A stretch of 64,000 nt of DNA from Uloborus plumipes (Eukaryota; Arthropoda; Arachnida; Araneae; Uloboridae), in assembly GCA_038373865.1 (NCBI GenBank), contig JAXGGA010004425.1:24620-88619 (forward strand), given 5' to 3'. The notes under the pieces were generated by a model, which had not been told where the DNA came from, made no database searches, and worked only from the letters and a program-made list of their open reading frames with translations. Made by a program: the position numbers and the translations under genes. The number at the start of each line of letters is the position of its first letter. Position 1 is the first letter of the stretch. This document shows, piece after piece, positions 11,320-21,714 of the stretch.

Positions 11320-11690
11320 ATTTCTATTGAGCTGCTGTCACATAAACATGGCTGTCACTATTGATTCTCTCGCCAAGTGTGAATTGCGAAGTGTTTTTTT
11401 TTTGCGAATTACTGCAGATTCTTGTTGTGAAATTTTGCAACGCTTACATAGAGCTTTTCAAAACGAGCAAGGAGGCGTGCTGACTTTTTCAATTGTTCTG
11501 ATCCACGGCAATGCCCGTTTTCATAGCACTCATGTAACCCAACGGTTCCTTCAATGGGACATTTTTTGAACACCCATCATTTAATCCCGACCGAGAGTCA
11601 AGTGACTTCCATCTGTTCCCTGAACTGAAGCAGGCAATGGAGCACACTCATTTCCATAACCTTTTAAATGGTTAACGCCGGTGACTACCA
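11320..11690 (+). pseudogene. Mariner transposase remnant
   Basis: The plus strand encodes CEILQRLHRAFQNEQGG and VLIHGNARFHSTHVTQRFLQ, then after a frame change around 11560 EHPSFNPDRESSDFHLFPEL. This matches the catalytic core of mariner transposases. The conserved HDNARPH is HGNARFH, so the second catalytic Asp is replaced by Gly. Frameshifted, N-terminus absent; a dead copy. Confidence 0.75.
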
Positions 11691-11699
11691 TTTTGAAAC

Positions 11700-12150
11700 G
11701 TTTTACGCAATGTTTAAAGGTTACATGTGTTATATGAGAGCAAACGTAAAACTATCACAAATGCAAGTCACCGTATAAAGAGATACAAAAAGTATTTTAT
11801 CAGTTTTAAAGCACCAATAGTACCTTTTATCAGGTTAAAGTTATGAAAGAATTAATCATGTATGTTTGAGTAGAAGAAAAAGAAATACATGCAGTCTTTC
11901 TGTCTAAAAGTTTCTTCTCGAATACTAAAAATGATCTCATCTCATTTATCGAAGTGAAACCACGCAGATGAAAAGTGAGCTTTATACCAACCTTTATCAA
12001 TAAGTACGTAAGTCTTGGAATCAAAGAAAAAAATTGAGTGTCTAAAAGTTGCCAGTGTAGATTTTCTCAGTAACGTTGAAAGTTAGTTGTTAAGTAAGAA
12101 ATATTTGTGAGCGTTCATAGATTAAAAAAGATTAAAAATAACCTATAAAT
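11700..12150. other. Intronic stretch, nothing recognised
   Basis: AT-rich receptor intron sequence. I see no coding frame, inverted ends or repeat units here beyond short homopolymers. Confidence 0.5.
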
Positions 12151-12154
12151 TAGT

Positions 12155-12440
12155 TTAAAAAACTAAAAAATACGCCTTTACATGCACTTATAAAGTATTG
12201 TTTGCCTTTAGTATTAATAATAGTATTAAATTTATTACTTTTATGTTTGCAAAGAACGTGAATTTTATCTTTTATTCAGAGTTGCATGCAAACAACAGAA
12301 ACACTTATAATACGTCAACATTAATATAGTTTAGCCTTTAGTATTAATAATAGTATTAAATACCTTGCTTTTATATGCGTTAAGAACGTGAATTTTATCT
12401 TTTATTCAGAGTTATATACATACATACATACAAACAAACC
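12155..12440. repeat. Two tandem ~120-bp units (TAGCCTTTAGTATTAATAAT type)
   Basis: The block containing TTAGTATTAATAATAGTATT and GAACGTGAATTTTATC occurs twice in tandem here. The same units occur twice at 46740-46990, where they also run into a short CATA microsatellite. It is a dispersed tandem repeat family of unknown origin. Confidence 0.7.
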
Positions 12441-12485
12441 CGCATGTGAAGCTAATAAAAGCGCAATAAAAAATACAAGACTTAC

Positions 12486-12599
12486 TCTGACAAGTCACAT
12501 TGTCTCCAGATATTTGCATACCCAGAGGACAGACACAAGACTTTCCGTTTGGAGCAGACAGGCAGATGTGACTGCAGCCACCATTAGCCACAGCACAAA
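12486..12599 (-). CDS. Receptor exon 16: EGF domain after propeller 2
   Basis: The 114-nt phase 1 to 1 exon encodes [20 protein letters not shown] then [17 protein letters not shown], a propeller-capping EGF module with the classical NGGCSHICL motif. Acceptor is CCCGCTAG, donor A|GTAAGT. It links propeller 2 to the second LDLa cluster. Confidence 0.96.
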
Positions 12600-13279
12600 C
12601 TAGCGGGAAAAACAGGAAACACTACATTCATAAATGACAAAAATTTAAGTAACGTTTTTGTATAATGCATTTTTTTAACAAAGAAAAATTTGATCCAATA
12701 AACAATTCATTCTCGCAGCTTTTTTTATTGCACCAAACTAAACCAAATTTACACACATTATCTGGAATCGACTCGTGAGCGTATTCAAAGACTTCATTCA
12801 TGGAAAAATGAGATATTTAAAACTTTTATGCAAGTGAGAAAATTTCACTCTTACGTTAAATGATAGAGTTGATTTTGGGGAAAAAGCTCCCCGGCTCGAT
12901 TTGGTACGAGTTTTAAAATGAAAATCCTGATGAAGCTATACGTGCGAACTATACCTGATACGGTTTAAATATTGATGCACAGTTATTCAAGAAAAAGATA
13001 TACCATTTGATAAAAGTGAAATATTGGCATAAAATGAATAAAAATCTGAGCGCACATCAAAGCAAAAAAAAAAAAAGAAAGAAGAGGAAAAGTGACCATC
13101 TACAGTTGGGACAAACCTAATTTGGCAACACTGTGAAGGCTACGCAGATCCTAATCACAGCAATATGACTAACGGGTTAGGTTTGCCTCAACTTATTTTA
13201 GTAACTTTATTGTGCATTACTTTGAATTCAAGTTTTGGGCATTTACTGTGGGCAACCTCATATAACTGTTGCTGCTGCA

Positions 13280-13621
13280 AAAAATGAACTGTTGTTTTCA
13301 CAGTTTAATACTGGCAGCCAAGGTTCCAATTTAAAACTGTAAAATGCACAGTAATAAACTGTTAAACCAACAATTTTAGTTTCTTACTGTAAAGTTCGAA
13401 ATTTTACAGTTCATTCATGTAAAATTTGGCTGCATTATACAGTAAAAACAACAGTATAGTACTGGCAGCAGAGGTTCCAATTAAAACTGTAAAATGCGCT
13501 GTAATAAACTGCAAAATTAGCAATTTTAGTTTATTACTGTGCAATTAGCAATTTTTACAGTTAATTACTGTAAAATTAGCTGCATTATACTTTAAAAACA
13601 ACACTCATTTTTTACAGTGTA
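13280..13621. mobile_element. AACTGTAAAA palindromic MITE, copy 1
   Basis: The ends read TGCAAAAAATGAACTGTTG and, inverted, CACTGTAAAAAATGAGTGTTG. The interior is built of repeated AACTGTAAAATTAGC / TTTACAGTTTATTACTG blocks and the GGCAGC..GGTTCCA module. At least six more copies lie in this window. Confidence 0.75.
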
Positions 13622-13758
13622 GAATTGTTTTATTGTGAGCACTGAGTGAGGTGATTTGTGACGCATCGAATTCTTCAAACAATGGGTTGAGCTGCAGCTG
13701 GGAAATTGTAAAAAACGCAACTTGTTATTGAGGGATGGTTGAGAAAGCAACTCTTACC

Positions 13759-13914
13759 CAGCCCGTCATTTAGGGGGGGTCAGGGGGCTGGCTTTGAGAA
13801 ATCAATGTATTTACATATAAGTGGGCGTGATTTTTTATGTTTTCCGATGAAATTGCATTGTGTTTGGACCCTTTTGCCCCCCCCCCCCTGGAAAAACTTG
13901 AAATGACGGCCCTG
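13759..13914. mobile_element. hAT-like MITE, TIR CAGSCCGTCATTT
   Basis: A 156-bp element with ends CAGCCCGTCATTTAG and the complement of CAGGGCCGTCATTT, flanked by CTCTTACC and CTCTAATC (6 of 8). Copies at 39008, 40678 and 49031 have better duplications. Confidence 0.75.
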
Positions 13915-14074
13915 CTCTAATCTAGCCTCCTAAAAATTGGAAATGAACAACTCTAGTGTCAACTTTTGCTTCCAAATACCACTGTGGAAGCAGGCTTTCT
14001 GTTAATTTTCAACTGAACTGTTTTATGTATGACCACTGCTCGATTATCGGTATTTTAAAATTTCCGGTGTAAAT

Positions 14075-14335
14075 TACAGTCGAATCTTCTTAGGTAAAAC
14101 CCTCCGCGCATTTACGCATGCGTCAGGTCTTCTCTGATTTTACCAAAATAGGGGTGGTAGGTAAGATACAACAATAAGGGGAGGAATAATAAGAAGCATT
14201 TTTTGAATCGCATCACGCAACGTAGAACGATACTAATTTCAAATACATAGTTCAGTTGAATATGCCAAAAGGATACAGCAAATGCAAGTTTTCAATTGAA
14301 AACTTCGGAAAGCTATCACCCACAACCCATCTACC
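14075..14335 (+). repeat. Interspersed repeat copy A (TACCGAAATAGG type)
   Basis: This stretch matches, with differences, 25785-26160 on the same strand and 21715-22420 on the opposite strand. It has no insertions and so acts as the empty reference for the two interrupted copies. Part of the family may continue into 14640-14760. Confidence 0.65.
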
Positions 14336-14424
14336 CTTTTTAAGAGGAACTGTTCGCGATTGCCAGGCGAGGCAGTAGTACGAGTGATCGAGAGATCATA
14401 GTAAACACAAGAAGCGATGCATAC

Positions 14425-14639
14425 CTGAAGGCTTCAGTTGATCCGGAACACGGGTATAAGTAATTTTTCGTGCTGCGTTTGCATTTCCAATTCCTGGTAG
14501 TGGCAGTATATGGACATAGCTCGAATTCTCTTGCTTCAGGTGGAGTTGGCGATTCTTGGTGTCAGTCCAGTACAGGTATTTTTCGCTGACTGCAACGGAT
14601 ATGACGCTTCCAGCTCTGTTCCTTTCTGTTTTTATTTCG
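14425..14639 (-). CDS. Receptor exon 15: propeller 2, last blade
   Basis: The 215-nt exon, phase 2 to 1, encodes EIKTERNRAGSVISVAVSEK, then YLYWTDTKNRQLHLKQENSS, and ends with the propeller-closing strand through PDQLKPS. An acceptor at TTCTTAATAG is used, since it gives the conserved strand before SVISVAV; a nearer CAG 20 bases downstream would lose frame. Donor is G|GTATGC. With exons 12 to 14 it makes a propeller of about 270 residues. Confidence 0.9.
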
Positions 14640-15140
14640 CTATTAAGAACAAGAAAGAAAAAAGAACGTTAGTCGCTACTGTCTGTCTGCGAATTGCGCG
14701 CCTGGCAGCCACGAACACTTCCATTTGAAAAAAAGGTGATAGGTTAAGGAACGCACTTGCCGGTGATTTCAGCCTTCATTCGCTTCTCACTTCCTCGCTG
14801 AATGTTACTTTGCGTTTCCTCCCTAGTTTGGGAAAATCCGAAGAGACATGCGCAAATGCGAGGAAAGTCTTATGATAAAAGATTAGACAGTAAAGAGATT
14901 CAAAATCTGATTATTTCCAATATCCAGTTTACTGCTGAAATTGAAAACAATTCATTGCAGTTTTTGGACGCGCTCATAAATGTAATGCTGTTTTTTCACT
15001 ACAGTTTGTCGAAATCTGTTCAGTTTGTCTCCCTTCCCACAAGCGGCCATGCCATCCTATAAAACAAAAAGCCTTTTTTCGTTTGTCAAGCGTGCAATTA
15101 ATATTTGACTCAGAATGTGAGGCACCCGATGGGGAGGAGC

Positions 15141-15402
15141 CAAGGGTGGATCTTGAAACTTTTAAAAGGAGAGGCGAATGATTTCCATTACTTACTTTTT
15201 AATATGTAAACTGGCTAGCAAACACTGATCAGAAATATTTCGGACTTTAATTTCGAAAAATTTCTGGGGAAGAGCATACCAAAATCATTAAAACTCGTCC
15301 AAAATTCCGATTTTTGAACTTCAATATCGAAAAATTACCTGTAGAAAGTCCCTCAAGGGAGGGGCGATCGCCCCTATCGCCCCTCCCTTGTATCCTCCCC
15401 TG
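15141..15402. mobile_element. hAT-like MITE, relative of 7502 element
   Basis: A 262-bp element starting CAAGGGTGGATC and ending with the complement of CAGGGGAGGATA, flanked by GGAGGAGC and GGAGCAGC (7 of 8). It shares the GGGGCGATCGCCCCT palindrome with 7502-7791. Confidence 0.7.
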
Positions 15403-15667
15403 GGAGCAGCCCGTCTTGCCTAGATAGATGGCAGCACCACCTTCAAAATTTATACATAGTTTCGAAGGGGACGCGGGAAGGCTCTGCACCAATGGTAAGT
15501 GCTAGCGACAGACTACGGGACTTCTGGATACATGGATTTAACGATCGTGTACTCTGTGGGTGTTGGGAGGTGTCGAACGTTGAACCCGTTCGCCTCCGAA
15601 TCCGAGCCCAGCGCCGTAGCTACTTTGAAACCTCCAACCTTAAGTTATGTAGTAACTATAAAGTCTC

Positions 15668-16040
15668 TACACTAAAAAAGGAATGTACTTTTTGCAGTAT
15701 AATACAACTAATTTTATAGCAATAAACTGTAAAAATTGCTTATTTTACAGTAAAAACCTGCAAAATTGCTAATAATAAACTGTAAAATTGCTTATTTTAT
15801 AGTTTATTACCGTGCATTTTACAGTTTTTAACTGGAACCCCTGCTGCCATATTCTACTGTTGTTTTTACAGTATAATACAGCTCAATTTCACGGCAATAA
15901 ACTGTGAGATTTCTAACTTTGCAGTAAGAAGTTTAAAAATTGTTGGTTTTACAGTTTATTACTGTGCATTTTACACTTTTAAATTCGAACCTCGGCTGCC
16001 CGTATTATACTGTAAAAACAACTTCTTTTTTTGCAGTGAA
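15668..16040. mobile_element. AACTGTAAAA palindromic MITE, copy 2
   Basis: This copy is in opposite orientation to 13280-13621. It has CAGTATAATACAAC near the start, several TTTACAGTTTATTAC blocks and an ending of GTAAAAACAACTTC. It lies only about 30 bp from receptor exon 14. Confidence 0.7.
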
Positions 16041-16070
16041 AAACAAGGAACTCGTAAATTTAATGCATAC

Positions 16071-16262
16071 CTCAAGGGAACCAGGTAGTCAATTGAAAAT
16101 ATTTTTTCCAGAGTAACATCTGCCCAATAGAGTAAACTTTTGACAGGATGTAATGCCATGGATATTACCGAGCCAGATACTCTGTGCAGCAACTTTCTGT
16201 TCTTGCCATCCATGTCGTACATTGCAACTTCTGAATTGTCGATTGTTGATACAAACATAATC
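16071..16262 (-). CDS. Receptor exon 14: propeller 2, blades 4-5
   Basis: The 192-nt exon, phase 2 to 2, encodes IMFVSTIDNSEVAMYDMDGK, then RVSGSVISMALHPVKSLLYW and ADVTLEKIFSIDYLVPL. The blade-4 motif is lost (MFVST for YWTD), while LLYWADV is intact. Acceptor is TTTCCCCTAG, donor AG|GTATGC. Confidence 0.92.
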
Positions 16263-16329
16263 CTAGGGGAAAACATGAAATGTGTTAACATTCGTTTCAT
16301 TTACTTTGCATTAACTACGCTATTTGAAC

Positions 16330-16511
16330 TACAGGTTGCGAAAGGCACCTTTTTGGGTGAACCGTTATAGCACCAGCGGTAGGAGGAGGCCCACCCAAGG
16401 AGCCAAATGGCACCTTCAAGGGTGCCATAGGGAGTCAAGTGGTACATTTTAGGGGTGCCAATGGTGCATGGTGCAACAACATTTCACCAAAAAAGGTGAC
16501 GTGTGCAACTG
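16330..16511. mobile_element. MITE with GGTGCC blocks, TA-flanked
   Basis: Inverted ends ACAGGTTGCGAAAGGCACC and the complement of ACAGTTGCACACGTCACC, with palindromic GGCACC/GGTGCC units inside. A diverged relative of 4276-4519. Confidence 0.6.
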
Positions 16512-16628
16512 TAGTTCAATAGTATACGGGCTTATGTAAAAGTTATTTAACATATAAAATTGTTTTTTATGATACTATTCTGTTATTTTTTCAAAAATAA
16601 TATTTAAAGAAAAAAACATGAAAAAAAA

Positions 16629-16672
<44 letters not shown>
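16629..16672. repeat. (AT)n microsatellite
   Basis: About twenty consecutive AT dinucleotides, flanked on both sides by AAGAATA / TATTCTT so that the block is a hairpin. Confidence 0.95.
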
Positions 16673-16674
<2 letters not shown>

Positions 16675-16892
16675 TTTTTTTAAATTCAATCACGAAATGT
16701 GCTGATTATTTTGGCTCATCCTATAATTTAGTGCAAAAGCTCAACGCAGTACTAAATGAATGCACTTATTTGTAGCAATTTTAAACAGTGGGGTAAAATG
16801 TGTTTCATAAAGTAAAATAATTCAAAGTAGTAGTTGTAAGTCCCATAATTTCTAATGAGGAATGAAAAACGGATGCCATAGTAACCACTTAC

Positions 16893-17078
16893 CCCCGTGA
16901 AGGAGCCAATGCTATTGCTGTAGGCTTGACCAGATCAGTAACTATGGATGACATGTTACGATTCCGAATCGAAATAACTTCCACTGATCCTTTCCCAGAA
17001 TCAACCCAGTAGAGGACATCACTCATCCAATCAAATGCGAGATCTTCCGGAAGAACTAGATGATTCTCCAATAAAGTT
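16893..17078 (-). CDS. Receptor exon 13: propeller 2, blade 3
   Basis: The 186-nt exon, phase 2 to 2, encodes LVLPEDLAFDWMSDVLYWVD then SGKGSVEVISIRNRNMSS and KPTAIALAPSRG. YWVDSGKG is a clear class B repeat. Acceptor is GTTCTTATAG, donor GG|GTAAGT. The split glycine is completed by the first base of exon 14. Confidence 0.95.
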
Positions 17079-17136
17079 CTATAAGAACAGCATTCAAAAC
17101 TTAACGGGCTAAGGCGGAAACATGCAATACACCTAG

Positions 17137-17421
17137 AACTCGTTTATTTCTTCCATGGACTGCAGTTTCGTGCTTTTTGGCACTCGGCAGCACAGAATAG
17201 AAATTATACCCGAGCTTTGCCTCAAAATTTTCGAGTTGTACCGTACCAAGTGCAGTCGCTCACCGGTGCTCTAACTTTACATCAGCTAGTTTTTTTTTTT
17301 TTTTTTTTGTTCTCTTTGCTCTATAACAGGATTTCTACCTCCAGCTCGTTTATTTGCTATTCTATGCCGACGAGTGCCAAAAAGCACGGAACTGCAGACC
17401 ATGGAGGAAATAAACGAGTTG
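17137..17421. repeat. Inverted repeat with CTCGTTTATTTC ends
   Basis: Arms 17137-17205 and 17355-17421 are inverted copies: CTCGTTTATTTCTTCCATGG and GCAGTTTCGTGCTTTTTGGC on the left, mirrored on the right. A single arm-like copy recurs near 24775-24815. It is a foldback or the remains of two head-to-head repeats. Confidence 0.7.
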
Positions 17422-17493
17422 GTGGTGTATAGCAAATAGTACTCATAGCTTTTTGCGACAGCTCACTGAATATAACTGTCGATATTTACTCAC

Positions 17494-17710
17494 CCTTCTA
17501 TTAAGGACGTCATGTTGAAATATTCAATGGACGGTCTGGACAAATCCACAATGAAAAGAGTTCTGGATTTCCAGTCGAACTCCACCTTCCCGATCGAAGT
17601 GATTCGAGTGACTGGAAGAACGGATATGGCCCCGCTCCCGACCATCTCTTGACGTACGTGGAATATTCTAGAATCTTCGGTGACAAACAGTGAAGGGAAT
17701 CTATTGTCCA
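17494..17710 (-). CDS. Receptor exon 12: propeller 2, blades 1-2
   Basis: The 217-nt exon, phase 1 to 2, opens propeller 2: RFPSLFVTEDSRIFHV, later KVEFDWKSRTLFIVDLSRPS and IEYFNMTSLIEG. The YWTD position is degenerate (LFIVD). Acceptor is TTGTTTCCAG, donor GG|GTGAGT. A less conserved second propeller is typical of insect and tick vitellogenin receptors. Confidence 0.9.
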
Positions 17711-17779
17711 CTGGAAACAAAAAACGAGTTTAGGCTTGTTCAGAAGTTTTCGTTGGCAACTTATGAAACCAAACTGATA

Positions 17780-18420
17780 GCAATGGCGGCTCTACAAGTT
17801 CAGACGCCTGTGGTAAAACTTTTTGGAGGCCCCTTTGTATATTATAGAACTACCTGAAACATTTGAGTTGCTTATTTTTGTGTGCCTTTCGGCATCTACG
17901 ATCTTGGTAAATCAGTCACTAACTAATTACACGGATTGAAATTCGAATTTCGAGATGTGTTAACAAATCTCAAAATGTAACTTGCATTGAGAAATCAATA
18001 AGTACGTGGTGGAATCCCTTTTCAACTAAGCCTGGACAAATCCAGACCAGCGAACTCATTTCGTTATGCCGAAATTACGAATGTTGATATAGTGTTCCTT
18101 TGAATAAGCGATTGCGAAAGTGTTCGCTAAACGCGATTTCCGTTGTAACGAAATTCACTGAAATTAGAATCTGCCTTTAGTACGAAAAGCCAAAGTGAAA
18201 ATACAAAGTTACAAAAAATTGATGGCGCATGTATCGTGGTTTCAAGGACCATGGTGGATTTATAAGTTTGGAGGCCTGTCACAATGTATTTTTGGGGCCT
18301 CCTTTGTCTATCACAAAACAATATAATCTATTAATCATGTGCATTTTTATGTACCACCGATGCCCTTATGGTCGTGTGGGCTCCTCACAGTTGCGAAATG
18401 GTAAATCTGTCACTGGTTAA
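17780..18420. repeat. Two diverged direct copies of a ~150-bp repeat
   Basis: The stretch 17780-17925 and 18250-18420 share a TGGAGGCCC..TTTGT.TAT.A core and a downstream TGCATTTTTATGTACC-like / GATGCCCTTATGGTC region in the same order. No coding potential was seen. Confidence 0.45.
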
Positions 18421-18608
18421 GGAGCCTTTTTGTCAACGCAGAGTTGACAAAAGTAAGACAGTAAAAGTTGACACTGACAAAAGTTTGAGCTTCTGTATGC
18501 TAAGTCATTCGACAGATGACTTTTCGCCCACAAACTACAGGAGTAAATTAAAATGTTTAAAAGCTTTTAACTCCTGAAACAAACTATATTTATCCAAAAG
18601 GTACTTAC

Positions 18609-18728
18609 TGCTACATGTTCTGTTATCGTTTGATAGTTTGTAACCGGAAGGACAAACACAACGATAGGTTTCCCGAGGAGCCAGTACGCACATGTGACTG
18701 CAGGTGTGAGACCAACATGAGTTTGTAA
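18609..18728 (-). CDS. Receptor exon 11: EGF domain between propellers
   Basis: The 120-nt phase 1 to 1 exon encodes a six-cysteine EGF module of the type that caps YWTD propellers: SCWSHTCSHMCVLAPRETYR then CVCPSGYKLSNDNRTC. The more usual NGGCSH motif is replaced by WSHTCSH. Acceptor is CTTTTTCAG, donor A|GTAAGT. Confidence 0.95.
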
Positions 18729-18867
18729 CTGAAAAAGAAAATTAAATTTCTCGAAGTGTGAGTATTTACCACAATGAAAATAAATAAAAGGCATTGCGAT
18801 GAAATATTTGAACTTATGACCATGTGACCATACCTATCGCAATTCGTCATCGCGAAAAACAAAATTT

Positions 18868-19035
18868 TAATCTATGTATATGTTACGGCCAAAGCCCGAA
18901 GTCGGCCAGTTCGCGAAGTGGCCAATATCGCCTCAAAATGACCGGCCAAAGTCCGATCTTTCCTTCATTTCGGGCTTTGGCCAGCCAGTTCGCGAACTGG
19001 CTAGAGGCGATCGGCCAAAGTTTGAAAAAATGGTA
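18868..19035 (+). repeat. GGCCAAAGCCCGAA palindromic module, arm 1
   Basis: A dense GC-rich block of repeated GGCCAAAG.CCGA and GGCCAGTTCGCGAA.TGGCC palindromes, preceded by TATGTTACGGCCAAAGC. The inverted partner is at 20822-21000. Confidence 0.7.
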
Positions 19036-19131
19036 TTGACACATTTTGTGTGTCATGACCTTTTTCACATGTCACATTTTGTGCTTGTTTACCATAATGC
19101 TATTGATAATCCCATTATATCTGCCATGGAG

Positions 19132-20496
19132 CAGGGGCGGATTCAGAAATAGTTTTTATGGGGGCCCAGAAAAGTAAAAGTACTTCCCCCCTGCAATTTT
19201 TATTAAAAAAATCTCACAAAGTTCCTTTAAAAAAGGGGGGTCGGAGTGAAAAATATTTTAACGTTTTAAGCCGATCAACTATTAAACCAGTGGTTCCCAA
19301 CATGGAGGCGATTGCTCCTGAAGGGCGATTGGACTCCTCAAAGGGGCGGTAAATTCTTAAATGGCAATGGGTATTTAGAAGAGAAAAAAAAAGGTAGAAA
19401 TAAAACAAGCGAAAACCAAAATTGTAAACATGTACGAAACCGGTTGTTCATAGTTGATCGGAGTGTCTTGAGCTAGGTGGCGTCTTCTTAATTAACGAAG
19501 AAATTAAATTAAAAACCTTTAATACATTTGTTGCGCTTTTTGAATTCGAATAAAACTAATTGAACTGAAAATTAAAGTTTAAGAGCTTCCTCCTTACACC
19601 TAAAATGAATCTTAAGAAGTATTTTGTCATTTATTGCTAATTTTATAAATTTTCAAATTGTCGATTTATTTTAATTCAAATTTTTAGTTTCAACGATTTT
19701 AGATCCACCTGAGTCTAGTGTAGAAAAGAAAATAGTATTTCTTGAAAAATGCACTTCTGTTTTTTGAAAAGTACGTCAAAAATTTTAGATGTTTCCCTTC
19801 AAATGCTTCAGTTATGTATCAGTTCACTTTGTGAAAGGAAAAAAGAATAAAGGTATTTTTATTTCTTTATTAATATTTTAGTTTAAAAGTGATTGGTTAT
19901 AATTGCTTTATTGAGTACATTTTACTTCAAATTAAAGTTAGGTTTTTATATTTTTAATAATATCGATGTTCACTTGGGTCAACTTTTTGGGTTGTTTTTT
20001 AGAGGATGGGGTGGGGCCATAGGTGTCAGTCAGCGTCTTGAAGGACGCAATGAGCTCAAAAATGTTGGGAAACACTGTATTAAAATTATATCAAATTATT
20101 CAATATTATTTAACCTAATTAGTAAATGAGGCACAGTATTATTTAGAAACAACTGTCAATATGATTTAAAACAAAAAAATATTAAAACGAAATCGTCACT
20201 TTTTTCCATCGCAGATGAATTAATGAATGAATCGTGATATATATTATGTACCATTGATTTAGCAAACCCTGAGTATTCTTTTACCCTGTCTAACTCCTGA
20301 TTGTTATATTATTCCCATAGCAAACCAAAGTGATGTTATTCAAATATGCTGTACATGGGTTTTTTTTAAAGACATAGTTCAAAATTTTTTACGAATGTTG
20401 TGGTATGGAGAAACTAAAAAGCAATTGAACATTAAACATATAGTAAAATTATTTTTATGCTTTTGGAAGCCCCCCCCCCCCTTAAATCCGCTACTG
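19132..20496. mobile_element. Putative hAT-like element with nested insertion
   Basis: Outer ends CAGGGGCGGATTCAG and the complement of CAGTAGCGGATTTA suggest one element. The flanking 8-mers CCATGGAG and CCACAAAG match at only 5 of 8, so the boundary is tentative. A second element (19288-20077) is nested inside. Confidence 0.5.
19288..20077. mobile_element. hAT-like element, TIR CAGTGGTTCCCAACAT
   Basis: A 790-bp element with ends CAGTGGTTCCCAACAT and the complement of CAGTGTTTCCCAACAT, flanked by TATTAAAC and TATTAAAA (7 of 8). The CAGTGGTT(C)CCAAC end is classic for hAT elements of animals; a relative with CAGTGGTTCTCAAC is at 34329. Confidence 0.82.
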
Positions 20497-20821
20497 CCAC
20501 AAAGTAGTTTTTGGGACGAATCCGTACTCTTAGGAACCTAGAATAATCCATCAGAAAAAAGGCCAAGGTGGGTAGTAGCGTAAAGGTCTTACAATAACAA
20601 TAAACTCATGGTCTCTTATGAAAATTTCCTCTACCTTGGACAAAAACAAATAAAAACATAATCAGATTATCTACTGAATTAGTTTATTACAGAAACTTAT
20701 GACTATCATCATTTGGTACAACAAAGCGAACTGTTGTGGCATTTTGAATATTGCACAAGAGTTTGTTATTTTTACATCTGCAGCGATTTGTTTAGCACTT
20801 GGTAGTGTAACTGCATCGAAC

Positions 20822-21000
20822 AGTAAGCACATCGCACATTGGCCAGGGAGTTCCGGCCACTTCGTGAAGTGGCCGGCCAAACTCGCATAAACGCAATTCA
20901 TTTCCAGTACATCGGACTTTGGCCACAACCCCTGGCCAATGCGCGAAATGGCCGGCCAATTCGCGAAGAGGCCAGACTTCGGGCTTTGGCCGTAACATAT
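20822..21000 (-). repeat. GGCCAAAG palindromic module, arm 2
   Basis: Inverted relative of 18868-19035, ending CTTCGGGCTTTGGCCGTAAC then ATATATA. It contains GGCCACTTCGTGAAGTGGCC, a perfect 20-bp palindrome apart from the centre. The following 21001-21110 has repeated GTTTGTATGTTTGTT and a TTTTCATCAAGTTTGGCACA string familiar from arthropod repeats. Confidence 0.65.
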
Positions 21001-21470
21001 ATAAAATTGGATGTATGTTTGTTTGTATGTTTGTTCCTCATACAAATCCACAGTTTTCGTCGGATTTTCATCAAGTTTGGCACAGAGGTTTTCGATGCAC
21101 TAGAATTCACACAGGCGGGGTTTTAAAATTTTTAAAAAAGCCAAAAAGCTCAAAATTCAAATTTTTTGTCTCAAAATGCCCATTTTCTTTCAATTTTTAA
21201 TAGGTAGAGTAATCGAGATAAGTGTTTAAGCTTACAAGTTGATACAATTTAACACATTTAAATATGAGTATTTTCCAACAAAGATTACGATCAACAATGA
21301 ATTATCAATTTAAGGCTCAGCTACTTTATTGTTGTTACAAAAAAGTACCTTTTTGGATTTTGCATGCAGCATTTTAACCCGCGCGATGCCGGGCACATCC
21401 ACTAGTTCAAGATATAAAAATTCAAATTCTTTTTTTTTTTTTTGACAAATATACTTTTTAGACATCTTAC

Positions 21471-21666
21471 CGGCAGGAGCAAGAACAGGATGGTAAACAT
21501 GAACCCCCATGATATGTTTTCCGTTCTCACGGACCATCAGCGTCGTCTTGTGTCCAGTGAACTTATTGCACGATTCCAGGGAAAACGTGTTCCAGTCTGT
21601 CCAGTACAAGTTGTCCTCGAATACAGTCAGAGAGTACGGGTGGTGCACATTATCATTAATGATGGT
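21471..21666 (-). CDS. Receptor exon 10: propeller 1, last blade
   Basis: The 196-nt exon, phase 0 to 1, encodes TIINDNVHHPYSLTVFEDNL and YWTDWNTFSLESCNKFTGHK, a canonical YWTD repeat, and ends HIMGVHVYHPVLAPA, the closing strand of the propeller. Acceptor is TTTTTTCAG, donor G|GTAAGA. With exons 7 to 9 it gives a propeller of about 263 residues, the normal size. Confidence 0.95.
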
Positions 21667-21714
21667 CTGAAAAAAGACAAAGTAATCATCTCAGCAGTTT
21701 CTGAAATACAGTTG

